Notes under the pieces: model-generated
Database searches by the model: none
What the model was told of the DNA's origin: nothing
Seen by the model: only the letters and a program-made list of their open reading frames with translations
In this document: one piece after another, positions 14,949-24,087 of the stretch
How the letters are laid out: every line of letters starts with the position of its first letter
Numbering within the stretch: the first letter of the stretch is position 1
Made by a program: the position numbers and the translations under genes
Origin: Chryseobacterium cucumeris
Lineage (GTDB): Bacteria; Bacteroidota; Bacteroidia; Flavobacteriales; Weeksellaceae
Assembly (NCBI RefSeq): GCF_001593385.1
Contig: NZ_LUVZ01000004.1
Span: 35,328 to 99,327, forward strand
Direction of reading: 5' to 3'
DNA: 64,000 nucleotides

Positions 14949-16361
14949 ATGAAAAAAATAGCATTAGCATCAGGAATACTATTGCATTTATACTTTATTA
15001 AAGCTCAGGATACGATCAAAATTAAAACACTGCTGGATACCATCCCATCCAGAAATCTCAAAGAAGATCTGGCAATTATCAATTCAGGATATTCTATTCA
15101 GGAGAAAACTCCTTTTTTTCAAAAAGAATGGGTAAAAAAATCTGTAGCTCCAGCTATTCTTTTTACTGCTGCTGCTGCAACATGGGGAGAAAAAGAAAAT
15201 ATACGTGAAGTAAGAAACCGCTATCTTCCCAACTTCAAAGTGAAATATGATGATTATCTGCAATATGCTCCTGCTGTAGCTGTTTACGGGTTGAAACTAG
15301 CAGGTATAAAGGGGCGTAACAATATAGGAAGAGCAACTTTATCTTATGGTACAAGTTTAGCCATCATGGCCATTTTAGTTAATTCCATTAAATACACAAC
15401 AAAAGTAGAACGTCCGGATGGATCCAAAAACAACTCTTTTCCATCAGGACATGCGGCAATGGCTTTTACCAATGCCAGTTTTCTGCATAAAGAATATGGT
15501 TTGGTAAATCCAGCCTACAGTATTGCGGGCTATGGTTCTGCAACTCTTACAGGACTTGGACGAAATTTAAATAACAGACACTGGGTTCCGGATATTCTGG
15601 CTGGTGCGGGTATCGGGATTATATCAACAGAACTGGGATATTTCTTTATTGATAAAATTTATAAGAACAAAGGAGATAATTTAAGCATCTTATCAAGAAT
15701 ACAGGGAAATGATTACCCGTCTTTTCTTGCACTGAAAATGGGAACTGCTTTAGGAACCACCAATTTCCTGAAGGAATCTGAACTGGATGATAAAAAACAA
15801 ATTGGTTTCGAGGGAGGACTGGAAGGTGCTTACTTCTTTTCAAAAAAATGGGGTGTGGGTGCCGATGTATCCTTCAGCAGCTTCCCTATTAAATCCCAAA
15901 GAATAACATTTGATGACGAACAGGATTTTGGCAATCACGAAATCAAAACACAATCTATGGGATTTCTTTCTGCAGGCATCGGACCTTATTTTTCTCATGA
16001 ACTATCAAAAAAATGGCAGCTTACTTTAAAGGTAACCGGAGGATATGCTGCAACAGCAAGTGGAAAAGTATTTTTAAAAGGAAACGATATTGATGCTCCC
16101 AACAACGAACTTCAGATCGCCAGATACAAACCCAGACCGGCTTTCCGCTGGAATACAGGGGCTTCCATGACCTACAAGTTCAATCCGGGATTAGGCCTTA
16201 CTTTCTATACAGATTATAATAAGATCAACTCCACAATTCAATATTCCTTCAGCGATGAGATCAAGGAAAGTGAAGAACTGGATCAGGAACTGAACAACCT
16301 GATTGCTAAAGAAAAAATCAGTTATATTACATTAGGCTTAAGATTAACTGCCTATTTCTAA
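14949..16361 (+). CDS. PAP2-family phosphatase fused to an outer-membrane-type beta-barrel
   Basis: This 470-residue protein has a signal peptide (to about residue 20, FIKAQD). Residues about 90-235 form a PAP2/vanadium-haloperoxidase-type acid phosphatase domain with all three motifs: KVERPDG, SFPSGHAAMAF and RNLNNRHWVPDILAG. Residues about 250-470 alternate aromatic and polar positions, with the closing strand ending in LRLTAYF, which looks like a C-terminal beta-barrel. PAP2 enzymes dephosphorylate lipid or small phosphates, for example lipid A or undecaprenyl phosphates. The barrel suggests an outer-membrane place of action (inference). Confidence 0.85.
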   Translation: MKKIALASGILLHLYFIKAQDTIKIKTLLDTIPSRNLKEDLAIINSGYSIQEKTPFFQKEWVKKSVAPAILFTAAAATWGEKENIREVRNRYLPNFKVKYDDYLQYAPAVAVYGLKLAGIKGRNNIGRATLSYGTSLAIMAILVNSIKYTTKVERPDGSKNNSFPSGHAAMAFTNASFLHKEYGLVNPAYSIAGYGSATLTGLGRNLNNRHWVPDILAGAGIGIISTELGYFFIDKIYKNKGDNLSILSRIQGNDYPSFLALKMGTALGTTNFLKESELDDKKQIGFEGGLEGAYFFSKKWGVGADVSFSSFPIKSQRITFDDEQDFGNHEIKTQSMGFLSAGIGPYFSHELSKKWQLTLKVTGGYAATASGKVFLKGNDIDAPNNELQIARYKPRPAFRWNTGASMTYKFNPGLGLTFYTDYNKINSTIQYSFSDEIKESEELDQELNNLIAKEKISYITLGLRLTAYF

Positions 16362-16367
16362 AAACAA

Positions 16368-16399
16368 AAAAAACCTTCGTATTCTGAAGGCTTTTTTTT
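16368..16399. terminator. Shared terminator between convergent genes
   Basis: AAAAAACCTTC pairs with GAAGGCTTTTTT around a 7-base loop, with A-rich and T-rich flanks that would work in both directions. It serves the PAP2 gene on plus and the M1 peptidase on minus. Confidence 0.6.
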
Positions 16400-18263
16400 A
16401 TAACTTTTTACGATTATCATCCGGAGTATAATCCATAAAGATATCTCCATCCAGCTGTACAGATTTTACTTTCTTTTTAATAGGAATCACCAGATCAGTC
16501 AGTTTCTGATCTTTTTCCCAAACTGAAGGAGAAAAATGAATTTTCTCCGTAGTTCCATTATCATAAGACAATATAGCATCAAACGGAATGGCAAAACCTC
16601 CTACATTTGCAACGTTTATGGTAAGCATGTCATTCATCTGTGATGCTCCTGTTACTTTTAAGTCAATATAATTATTGGTATAAAACCAATTCTGGAAGAA
16701 CCAGTTCAGATTTTTTCCTGATCCTGTATTCATAGAATTAAAATAATCCCATGGAACAGGATGTTTTCCCTTCCAGTTGTCCATATAATGGTGCAATGCT
16801 TTTTTGAAGAGTTCATCTCCCAAATAATCTTTCAAAGCCAGATAAGACAATGATGATTTTACATAAGAGTTGTTTCCGTATCCGGCGCCACTTACCTGCG
16901 TACTCATCGTGATCACTGGTTGATCCTGCTCAGCAGAAGGATCATTGATCCATTTTTTAACACGGAAGTTTTTATAAAATTCTTTAGCTGCAGCCTCACC
17001 TTTTTCATCAATTCCTATAAGATATTCCAGCGTGGTTGCCCAGCCTTCATCCATAAATGCATATCTTGTTTCATTGATTCCCATATAGAAAGGGAAATAA
17101 GTATGGGCAATTTCATGATCTGCCGTCAACCTGGCATCATTAAGATCATCAGGAATACTGGTATCATTAATCATCATAGGATATTCCATATCTGCATATC
17201 CCTGAATAGCCGTCATTACATTGTAAGGATATTCTACACCCGGCCAGTTTTTTGAAAACCAATCCAGATTATAGCGCATCCAGTCTACATAATGTTCAAA
17301 ATCTTTCGCTCCGTTTTTATATCCTGCCTGAACGCTGGCTCTTTTTGTTTTTAACTCAACACTGGCAGCATCCCACACATAATGGTTACTCATTGCAAAA
17401 CAGAAATCTGTAATATGATTTGCTTTAAATTTCCAGATATTCCACTTGTTCTGCTTGGTTACTTTTCCGGACTTCATTTCCTGCTCTGTGGCAATATGCA
17501 TCAGCTTATCACTTTTCAGGGAAGCTTTATACCTTTTTAAATATTCCGGCTGAAGAACAGCTTCCGGGTTCAGAAAATCTCCGGTTGCCCAAACTACATA
17601 ATTTTTTGGTGCAGTGATGGCAAAACTGTAATCATTGAAATCATTGTAAAATTCCTGTCTGTCTGAGTGCTGAAGCATATCCCATCCATTATAATCATCA
17701 TACACGGAAATTCTTGGAAAAGAGTATGCCACATAGAATGTTTCAGGATCAATCTGCCCTTCTCTTCCACTCTGAACTGACAATGGATATTCCCACTCTA
17801 TTTTAACCTCAGCTTTTGATTTAGATTTTAAAGCAGATTTTAATTGTACTTTTTCAACAGTACTCCAGTCATCACTGTTGATCTCATATTTTATGTTGTT
17901 TACAGTAAAGGATTTAATTTTCAGTCCGGATGAAAGGAAATCTTTGGATACAAATCCTGATCTTGGCGACTGTGGTTTGTGAAGGTTATTCACAAATCGT
18001 ATAGCCAGTTCATTCAGATTATCCGGGCTGTTGTTGGTATAAACAATAGTTTCTTTTCCGGAAACTATTTTTGTAGCAGCATCTACTTTCACCTCTACAT
18101 TATACACTCCTTTATTCTGCCAGTAGTTTTTTCCTGGCGCTCCGGAGATATCACGTGTTCCTCTCTCGTACGCTTTTTTGATATTCCTCGGCATATACAA
18201 TTCCTGAGCTGACAATTGCAGTAAACAAACTGCAATCAGCATTCCGGAAAAAATTTTCTTCAT
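16398..18263 (-). CDS. M1-family (aminopeptidase N-like) secreted metallopeptidase, copy A
   Basis: I take the ATG at 18263 because it gives a clean signal peptide (MKKIFSGMLIAVCLLQLSAQ); an in-frame ATG at 18290 would spoil it. The 621-residue product has an N-terminal beta domain, the substrate loop GYADMEYPMM standing in for the GxMEN box, the zinc motif H383-EIAH with the third ligand in FMDEGWATTLE 18 residues on, and a C-terminal beta domain. By family it removes N-terminal residues from peptides in the periplasm or outside. It is alone on the minus strand, followed by a bidirectional terminator. A paralogue lies at 27701-29641. Confidence 0.92.
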   Translation of the reverse strand: MKKIFSGMLIAVCLLQLSAQELYMPRNIKKAYERGTRDISGAPGKNYWQNKGVYNVEVKVDAATKIVSGKETIVYTNNSPDNLNELAIRFVNNLHKPQSPRSGFVSKDFLSSGLKIKSFTVNNIKYEINSDDWSTVEKVQLKSALKSKSKAEVKIEWEYPLSVQSGREGQIDPETFYVAYSFPRISVYDDYNGWDMLQHSDRQEFYNDFNDYSFAITAPKNYVVWATGDFLNPEAVLQPEYLKRYKASLKSDKLMHIATEQEMKSGKVTKQNKWNIWKFKANHITDFCFAMSNHYVWDAASVELKTKRASVQAGYKNGAKDFEHYVDWMRYNLDWFSKNWPGVEYPYNVMTAIQGYADMEYPMMINDTSIPDDLNDARLTADHEIAHTYFPFYMGINETRYAFMDEGWATTLEYLIGIDEKGEAAAKEFYKNFRVKKWINDPSAEQDQPVITMSTQVSGAGYGNNSYVKSSLSYLALKDYLGDELFKKALHHYMDNWKGKHPVPWDYFNSMNTGSGKNLNWFFQNWFYTNNYIDLKVTGASQMNDMLTINVANVGGFAIPFDAILSYDNGTTEKIHFSPSVWEKDQKLTDLVIPIKKKVKSVQLDGDIFMDYTPDDNRKKL

Positions 18264-18369
18264 AGCAATCTTTTTAAAGATAAGCATCAAAAATAGCGAA
18301 AATGTACCATCAGACGATTATTCTTTCGCGATAATATTTCACTGTAATAAACTTTTACATTAAAATATT

Positions 18370-20739
18370 CTACAATCGATCCTGTTCAGCGGTCTTCTTA
18401 ATTGTTTTTGCATTTTTAACCGATTGATTTCCAAAGTTGAATTTCAATGAAAATGTTACTCCCTGAGTATCGATATAATCAAGAAAATAATTATCCTGAT
18501 TTGCATATTTTGTACTGACTTTCTGCTCTGTAGATCTGAAAATATCGCTAAAAATAAGGCTGGCTTCCAGTTTTTTACTAAAGAATTTTCTATTCATTAC
18601 AAAATAGGCTGACCATAAAGAAGATATTCTGAAAGTTCCCTGTATGCCTGGAGAATAGTAACGGTGTCCCATTTCCATTTTCCAGTCGCTGCTTTTATCC
18701 AGCGTAAAGCTTGTTGAGATGTTAGATACCCAGTTCCAGACTTTATTTTTATACAACATTCCATCAATTCCTTTGAAATAATTTTCATTATGCTCAAGAT
18801 TTTCAGAAAGGATAATATTCCACCAGGATTTCACCTGGAAATTTTTGTACAAGCTTACTCCAAAAGCTTCTCCTTTCTCAATATTGGTAAAATAATAAAT
18901 CAAACTGTTAGTACTTGGTTCCTGATAGGAGATTTCCATGGAAGGATATATTTCTTTTCTGTAATACAAATCCAGATTCCAGTCTTTCCAGGAATAAGTA
19001 AGATTGAGATTATGAGTAATTGTAGCTTTTAATTTTGGATCTCCCTGATAATAGGAAAAAAGATTATAATAAGATTTTGCAGGATTCAACCATGAATAGG
19101 AAGGTCTGCTGATTCTTTTCCCATAGGAGAACCCAAATTCCTGTTTGTTTTCTGTGGTATATTGTGCATAAAAAGTGGGAAAGAATTTCCAATAGTTACT
19201 TTTATTCAATTCATGAGGTTCTGAAACCACCCCTTCAAGATTTGTCATTTCCGCACGAAGTCCACCTTTGAAGCTCCATTTCCCGACATTGTAGGCTAAC
19301 GAAGAATATAGGGCAAAATTGTGTTCTTTATAATCAAAAACACTGCTTTTTTCCGGCCTGTATTGTAATGCTCCGTTCTCATTATCTGAGAAATCAAGCT
19401 GACTGCTTGTCTTTACAAAACTATATTTTGTACCGGATTCAAGTTCAAACTTATCATCTTTCCACTGATAATCGAATTGGGTAGAATACAGCTGAACATC
19501 CGCTTTATTCTCAGTGAGGAAATTATCTTCTTTCGGTGGCTGTCCTGCAAAGTTTAAGTATGTAATAACATTTTGGTATTTATCCACATTATTTCCGGTA
19601 AAATAATTGATCCATGAAAGACTGCTTTTCTTATTCAGCTTGCGATCTATCTGAAAACTTACCGAGTTATTGATGGAACGGGAACGGTGATCATTGATTG
19701 TTGTATAATCAGATTCCACTATATCCTGCTGGTTATAGATCAATGTAGGAACATTATAAGTTCCGAAGGACTTTGGAGAAAAATACCCTGAGTAGTTGAG
19801 GCTTAGATTGGTTAAACTGTCCAGTTCATATTCCGCATTAAAATTCAGGGTATTCTGGTTATTGTTTTTATCCTTCCTGTTCATCGTACTTACCCATCGG
19901 GTTTGGCTTTCCGGATAGTTTACATAATCTGTTCCTTCCCGGTAGTACGTTCCCAGCCCTTTATAATAGCTTCCCATTAAGGAAAGTTTATCTTTTTTAT
20001 AATATTGAGAGAGACCAAATACACCTTTCGCATATTGTGTCTGCACATATTTGGATGAAAGAATACCACGGTAGCCTTCAATTTTATTCTTTTTCAGAAC
20101 GATATTCAGTACTGCGCTTCCTGAAGCTTCATATTTGGCAGGCGGATTGGTAATCACTTCTACAGATTTCACTTCATCTCCCTGTGTATTTTCCAGAAGA
20201 TTTTTAAGCTCATCCCCTGTCAGCATTACTTTTTTATCATTAATCGTCACCAGAATTCCGGTACTTCCCTTTACACTCAATACACTGTTGTTAATGGTAA
20301 CACTGGGTGTATTTTTTAGAATTTCCCAGGCATTGAGTGAGGAAATATTACTGTTTTCCACATTAAATTCAAGACGGTCTACCTTTCTTTTCACCAAAGG
20401 TTTACGTTTCGTCATGACTACTCCTTCTATTTCCTGAGATTCTTTTTTAAGAACAATGTTCAGAGGTTCAGACTCTGTTAAATCCACTTTTTTCTCAAAT
20501 AAAGAATATCCCTGATTTTTAATGACCAGCTTTATATATTCCTCTGCAATATCCTCCAGTACAAATTTCCCATTGTCATCCGTTTCTAATTCTTTAATTA
20601 ATTTATCCTGAGTATTATACACTTTCACTTTTACAGATGAGAGCTTTTCGTTTTCAGTATTCACCACTGTTCCTCCAGCTTTTTGTTTCTGGGCAAGAAT
20701 CAAAATGGGAAAACACAAAAGAAAAAGAATTTTATACAT
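18370..20739 (-). CDS. Outer-membrane beta-barrel receptor with CarboxypepD_reg-like domain (TonB-dependent type)
   Basis: This 789-residue protein has a signal peptide (to about 16), a CarboxypepD_reg-like Ig domain (about 20-95), a plug-like domain (DRLEFNVENSNISSLNAWE, then KNTPSVTINN and EVITNPPAKYEASGSAVLNI) and a long barrel with RISRPSYSWLNP. This is the OMP_b-brl_3 subclass common in Bacteroidota. No SusD partner is adjacent, and the substrate cannot be read. It is divergent from a two-component system; three GGTTAA repeats spaced 11 bp lie about 80-110 bases upstream, so the regulator next door probably controls it. Confidence 0.9.
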   Translation of the reverse strand: MYKILFLLCFPILILAQKQKAGGTVVNTENEKLSSVKVKVYNTQDKLIKELETDDNGKFVLEDIAEEYIKLVIKNQGYSLFEKKVDLTESEPLNIVLKKESQEIEGVVMTKRKPLVKRKVDRLEFNVENSNISSLNAWEILKNTPSVTINNSVLSVKGSTGILVTINDKKVMLTGDELKNLLENTQGDEVKSVEVITNPPAKYEASGSAVLNIVLKKNKIEGYRGILSSKYVQTQYAKGVFGLSQYYKKDKLSLMGSYYKGLGTYYREGTDYVNYPESQTRWVSTMNRKDKNNNQNTLNFNAEYELDSLTNLSLNYSGYFSPKSFGTYNVPTLIYNQQDIVESDYTTINDHRSRSINNSVSFQIDRKLNKKSSLSWINYFTGNNVDKYQNVITYLNFAGQPPKEDNFLTENKADVQLYSTQFDYQWKDDKFELESGTKYSFVKTSSQLDFSDNENGALQYRPEKSSVFDYKEHNFALYSSLAYNVGKWSFKGGLRAEMTNLEGVVSEPHELNKSNYWKFFPTFYAQYTTENKQEFGFSYGKRISRPSYSWLNPAKSYYNLFSYYQGDPKLKATITHNLNLTYSWKDWNLDLYYRKEIYPSMEISYQEPSTNSLIYYFTNIEKGEAFGVSLYKNFQVKSWWNIILSENLEHNENYFKGIDGMLYKNKVWNWVSNISTSFTLDKSSDWKMEMGHRYYSPGIQGTFRISSLWSAYFVMNRKFFSKKLEASLIFSDIFRSTEQKVSTKYANQDNYFLDYIDTQGVTFSLKFNFGNQSVKNAKTIKKTAEQDRL

Positions 20740-20819
20740 GGTTATTTTTTTATCCTTTCCAACAAAAACTGCTGTTCTGTTCTATGGGGACAAAATTCCA
20801 ATTTGACTGGAAAAAATAC

Positions 20820-20937
20820 GGTTAACAGAAGGTTAATGATGGGTTAATGTCTTTTCTGGTTTCAAAACATCCAGATTCAGACAGAAGGATAAATCTTTAT
20901 TTTGGAAGATTCAAAACTATGGTTAATGGAAGGTTAA
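20820..20937. promoter_or_regulatory. GGTTAA direct repeats at 11-bp spacing in a divergent promoter region
   Basis: GGTTAA starts at 20820, 20831 and 20842, and again at 20921 and 20932. Inside each cluster the spacing is exactly 11 bp, one DNA turn, the classic layout for OmpR/PhoB-class dimers binding head to tail. The first cluster lies near the receptor gene and the second near the kinase gene. The encoded OmpR-type regulator (22300-22986) is the likely binder (inference). Confidence 0.65.
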
Positions 20938-20974
20938 TAATAAAATAATCATTTCCTGAAAATGGCTAAAGTTT

Positions 20975-20982
20975 TATCTTTG
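20975..20982 (+). promoter_or_regulatory. -7 element of the first OmpR-type two-component operon
   Basis: TATCTTTG matches TAnnTTTG exactly. No TTTG lies at the -33 distance, which fits an activator-dependent promoter using the repeats at 20921-20937. The element ends only 5 bases before the kinase ATG, implying a leaderless or nearly leaderless message. Confidence 0.5.
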
Positions 20983-20987
20983 TTTTA

Positions 20988-22310
20988 ATGATAGCCAAGA
21001 GTAAAATTCTCATCCCGGTTTTTGCCGCTCTATTCCTGCTTTTACTGGGAATTCAGGTTTATTTTATGTATAAAACCTATCAGGTAAAAGAGAGGGACAT
21101 CTACAGATCTGTGAATGATGGGCTTACCAATTACACAGATAATCTTGAGGACATTCAGGAGGCTAAAGAAAGAAATGATGATTCTCTTCAGGAAATCATT
21201 ATACAGTATCATAATAAGGAGATCAGCAAAAAAGATTTTCTCCGCTATTTCATAGAAAACAGAAAATCTGCCAGAGAAAGGCTGATTCATTATATCGACA
21301 GCCGCTACCAAAAAGACGGTTACGAAATCTCTGCAAGAATACGGTATCTTTCCATTGTTCATCTACCGGACAGCTCAAAAGTGATTACCGAACCTATTGT
21401 CATTTTTGAAACGCAGGATAAACTAAAAAATCCACGCATTGCCAGTAACGGAAGCTGGGAAACCTCAACCACTAAAAGAGATGATACGGAAACAGGGCAA
21501 GTTGAAAAAAAGAATACTTTTCTTGTGAAAACCCAGACCGATTTTGAAATCAGAAATATAAAAAGCATTGTTTTCAAAGAGCTTACCTTATTGATCATTT
21601 GTTGCATTATTCTTCTTTCAGGAGTTCTTCTGCTTTATATTTTCACGATAAGAAATCTTATTCAGCAGCAGAAGCAGGTGGAAGTTCTCCACAACATTGT
21701 GGATAACATTTCACATGAGTTTAAAACGCCTATCGCTACTTTAAAAATAGCTTCGAAAGCATTAAAAAAAGAATGGAATCCTGAAACGCTTCCTCTTATT
21801 GACAGACAGATTTCACGTCTTGAAAGCCTAATGTTTCAGCTTCATAAAGATGAAATTCCTGATGATATGACCGCCATACAACCTGAAGACTGGAACTTTT
21901 TTATTCAGGATCTTTCCGTTACTTATTCAACTACAGATTTTAAGCTTGAAAATACAGTTTCACAAGAGCTTCCTTTTGATAAAAACTTAATGGAAACGGT
22001 CATTAAAAACCTTTGTGAAAACAGTGTAAAATATGGAGCATCGGTTATTACAATACATGTGCGAAACGTTTCTCAACAATTAGAATTTGAAGTTTCCGAC
22101 AACGGTCAGGGCATGGAAACAAAAGAGCTGAATAATATTTTCGAAAAATTTTACAGAATACAGAATAACAATATTCACAATAGCAAAGGTCTTGGTCTGG
22201 GCCTCTATTTCGTAAAAAAAATCATTACAAACTATGGTGGAAAAATAGAAGTTTCCAGCCATCTTCATACAGGCAGTACTTTTAAAATATTAATTCCTTA
22301 TGAAAACTAA
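20988..22310 (+). CDS. Sensor histidine kinase (HisKA/HATPase_c), system 1
   Basis: This 440-residue kinase has two membrane helices (about 7-27 and 203-224) flanking a periplasmic sensor domain of about 175 residues without a known signature. The HisKA motif is NISHEFKTPIATLKIASKAL (H243), followed by N box (KNLCENSVKYG), DNGQGM and GLGLGLYFVKKI of the HATPase domain. The next in-frame ATG would remove the first helix, so the start is firm despite the missing leader. Its 3' end overlaps the response regulator gene by 11 bases. Closely similar in layout to the kinase at 31354. Confidence 0.94.
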   Translation: MIAKSKILIPVFAALFLLLLGIQVYFMYKTYQVKERDIYRSVNDGLTNYTDNLEDIQEAKERNDDSLQEIIIQYHNKEISKKDFLRYFIENRKSARERLIHYIDSRYQKDGYEISARIRYLSIVHLPDSSKVITEPIVIFETQDKLKNPRIASNGSWETSTTKRDDTETGQVEKKNTFLVKTQTDFEIRNIKSIVFKELTLLIICCIILLSGVLLLYIFTIRNLIQQQKQVEVLHNIVDNISHEFKTPIATLKIASKALKKEWNPETLPLIDRQISRLESLMFQLHKDEIPDDMTAIQPEDWNFFIQDLSVTYSTTDFKLENTVSQELPFDKNLMETVIKNLCENSVKYGASVITIHVRNVSQQLEFEVSDNGQGMETKELNNIFEKFYRIQNNNIHNSKGLGLGLYFVKKIITNYGGKIEVSSHLHTGSTFKILIPYEN

Positions 22311-22986
22311 AATCCTTCTGGCAGAAGATGATCCGGATTTCGGAATGATTCTTAAGCAGTATCTTGAATTGGAAGATTTTGAAGTCAGCTGGTTTCAGAA
22401 TCCGGAAGATATCGTACCATTGGTTCAGGCTGATTTTCCCTTTCAGATAGGAATTCTGGATGTGATGATGCCCAATATCGATGGCTTCTCACTGGCGAAA
22501 ATGATCATTAAGGAAAGAAGTAATTTCCCTTTATTATTTTTAACGGCTAAAAATCAAAAAATAGACCGATTGACCGGATTGAAAATAGGTGCCGACGATT
22601 ATATTTCCAAGCCTTGCGACCCTGAAGAACTTGTTTTACGAATTAAAAATATTCTGAAAAGAACACTTCCCGCCGTGATAGAAAGTCAGATAAAAATCGG
22701 AGAGTTTTCACTGGACACCACCAAACTTCTGTTGTCACATCCTAACGGAAATAATCGGTTGACTATACGGGAACAGGAACTTTTATTATATCTTCTGAAG
22801 CATAACCGGACGATCATCACCAGAGATAATATCCTGGATAATCTCTGGGAAACCAATGATTATTTTACCGGAAGAAGCCTGGATGTGTTTATCAGCAGAC
22901 TTCGTAAATATTTCATCCATGATCCCCAAATAAAAATCCAATCCCTGAGAGGAATTGGATTTGAAATTGATTTTCCAACCAATTGA
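22300..22986 (+). CDS. Response regulator, OmpR/PhoB class, system 1
   Basis: This 228-residue protein has a receiver domain (acidic pocket AEDD at 8-11, phosphoacceptor D54 in GILDVMMPNIDG, switch Lys in DDYISKP) and a C-terminal winged helix (LTIREQELLLYLLKHNRTII, then GRSLDVFISRLRKYF and LRGIGFEI). It overlaps its kinase gene by 11 bases. The 11-bp-spaced GGTTAA repeats in the promoter region upstream are the expected target layout, implying autoregulation and control of the neighbouring receptor. Confidence 0.95.
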   Translation: MKTKILLAEDDPDFGMILKQYLELEDFEVSWFQNPEDIVPLVQADFPFQIGILDVMMPNIDGFSLAKMIIKERSNFPLLFLTAKNQKIDRLTGLKIGADDYISKPCDPEELVLRIKNILKRTLPAVIESQIKIGEFSLDTTKLLLSHPNGNNRLTIREQELLLYLLKHNRTIITRDNILDNLWETNDYFTGRSLDVFISRLRKYFIHDPQIKIQSLRGIGFEIDFPTN

Positions 22987-22989
22987 TTT

Positions 22990-23817
22990 TTATAGAGAAA
23001 GATTCACAATCACCGGAAAATGGTCTGAAGGATACAAAAGATTTTCTCTTCTGTCATTGATGTGTCGGTGAGATCTTATTTTAAAGCCTTGTGTAAAAAT
23101 ATAATCTATTCTGTCTTTTGGAACTTCATTCACATTGAAGCCTGTGAAAGTTCCTACCGGGCCGTAATGCTTCGTCTCTGAATGATAGAAAGTATCTTTC
23201 ATATTCTGGGAAAGGATTTTAATCGGTTCTGAATCATCTGTAAGGTTAAAATCTCCGCTCAGCGTTACCGGAAGATTTTTTGGATTCAGTTCTTTGATCT
23301 TTTTCAGAATCAATTCGGAAGATTTTACTCTTGCCACATTTCCTACATGATCAAAATGAAGATTCATGGCCAGGAATTCTTTCTTCGATTTTTTATCTTT
23401 AAATATGGCGTAAGTACAGATCCTGTTCAGTGCCGCATCCCAGCCTTTTGACGGTTTTTCCGGAGTTTCAGATAACCAGAACGTCCCGGATTTTACAATT
23501 TCTAGTTTGTTTGTGTCATAAAAGATAGCGGAAAATTCTCCTTTTTCTTTGCCGTCATCTCTTCCTACTCCTATATAATCATAGTTTTTTAATCCTGATT
23601 TAATATCTTTCATCTGTTCCGGAAGCGCTTCCTGTACTCCGAAATAATCAGGATAATAATACGTCAGTAAATCGGCAACGTCCTGCTTTCTTTTTGGCCA
23701 GGCATTGTCTTTATCCGACTCTACATTCAGTCTGATATTAAAACTCATTACGGTAAGGTCCTGTGAAAATCCCAATGCAAAAAACATCAGAAACACCATT
23801 GAAAATCTGAAATTCAT
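22990..23817 (-). CDS. Secreted endonuclease/exonuclease/phosphatase (EEP) family protein
   Basis: This 275-residue protein has a signal peptide (MNFRFSMVFLMFFALGFSQD). EEP-fold motifs occur in order: MSFNIRLN, YFGVQEALPEQ (catalytic Glu), LNRICTYAIF, MNLHFDHVG, LSGDFNLTDDSEP and YPSDHFPVIVNLSL (catalytic Asp-His pair). The family includes DNase I, sphingomyelinases and inositol-phosphate phosphatases; the substrate cannot be chosen from sequence, but export argues against a DNA-repair role. It converges with the response regulator across only 3 bases. Confidence 0.9.
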   Translation of the reverse strand: MNFRFSMVFLMFFALGFSQDLTVMSFNIRLNVESDKDNAWPKRKQDVADLLTYYYPDYFGVQEALPEQMKDIKSGLKNYDYIGVGRDDGKEKGEFSAIFYDTNKLEIVKSGTFWLSETPEKPSKGWDAALNRICTYAIFKDKKSKKEFLAMNLHFDHVGNVARVKSSELILKKIKELNPKNLPVTLSGDFNLTDDSEPIKILSQNMKDTFYHSETKHYGPVGTFTGFNVNEVPKDRIDYIFTQGFKIRSHRHINDRRENLLYPSDHFPVIVNLSL

Positions 23818-23883
23818 ATGTTATTTTATCATTAAGAGACAAAAATAAAACTTCTCTGTGACAGAAAAGCCTTATTGATGTGA

Positions 23884-24087
23884 TTATATTGTTAAATTAT
23901 CTTTTTCTTCTTCTATAGATATAAAATACTCCTGAAATTCAGACTCCAAAATGGAAATGTTACTTTCTAGCTTTACAACACCAATGGTTTTGTAGTGAGC
24001 AGCCAGTTTTATGCCTTTATTTTTGAGGAAAACTTCAAGCTTTTTTAAATTTATATCTTTCTTTAAAACTGCGAGATAAGTGATCAT
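23884..24087 (-). CDS. Small I9-like (subtilisin propeptide/inhibitor) protein coupled to the S8 protease
   Basis: This 67-residue protein has no signal peptide. The layout is ITYLAVLKKDIN (strand), LKKLEVFLKNKGI (helix), AHYKTIGVVKLES (two strands), ILESEFQEYF (helix) and ISIEEEKDN (strand). That beta-alpha-beta-beta-alpha-beta plan is the inhibitor I9/subtilisin propeptide fold, which binds S8 proteases as pseudo-substrate. Its ATG overlaps the protease stop codon (ATGA, 24084-24087), so the two are made together. A free-standing cytoplasmic inhibitor of the neighbouring protease is the best reading. The fold call is inference from pattern; confidence is moderate. Confidence 0.65.
   Translation of the reverse strand: MITYLAVLKKDINLKKLEVFLKNKGIKLAAHYKTIGVVKLESNISILESEFQEYFISIEEEKDNLTI

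Noticed and set aside
18370..20739. SusC/SusD polysaccharide utilisation locus
   Set aside because: The receptor is of the OMP_b-brl_3 type, has no SusD partner and no adjacent glycoside hydrolase; the GH92 gene is 13 kb away.
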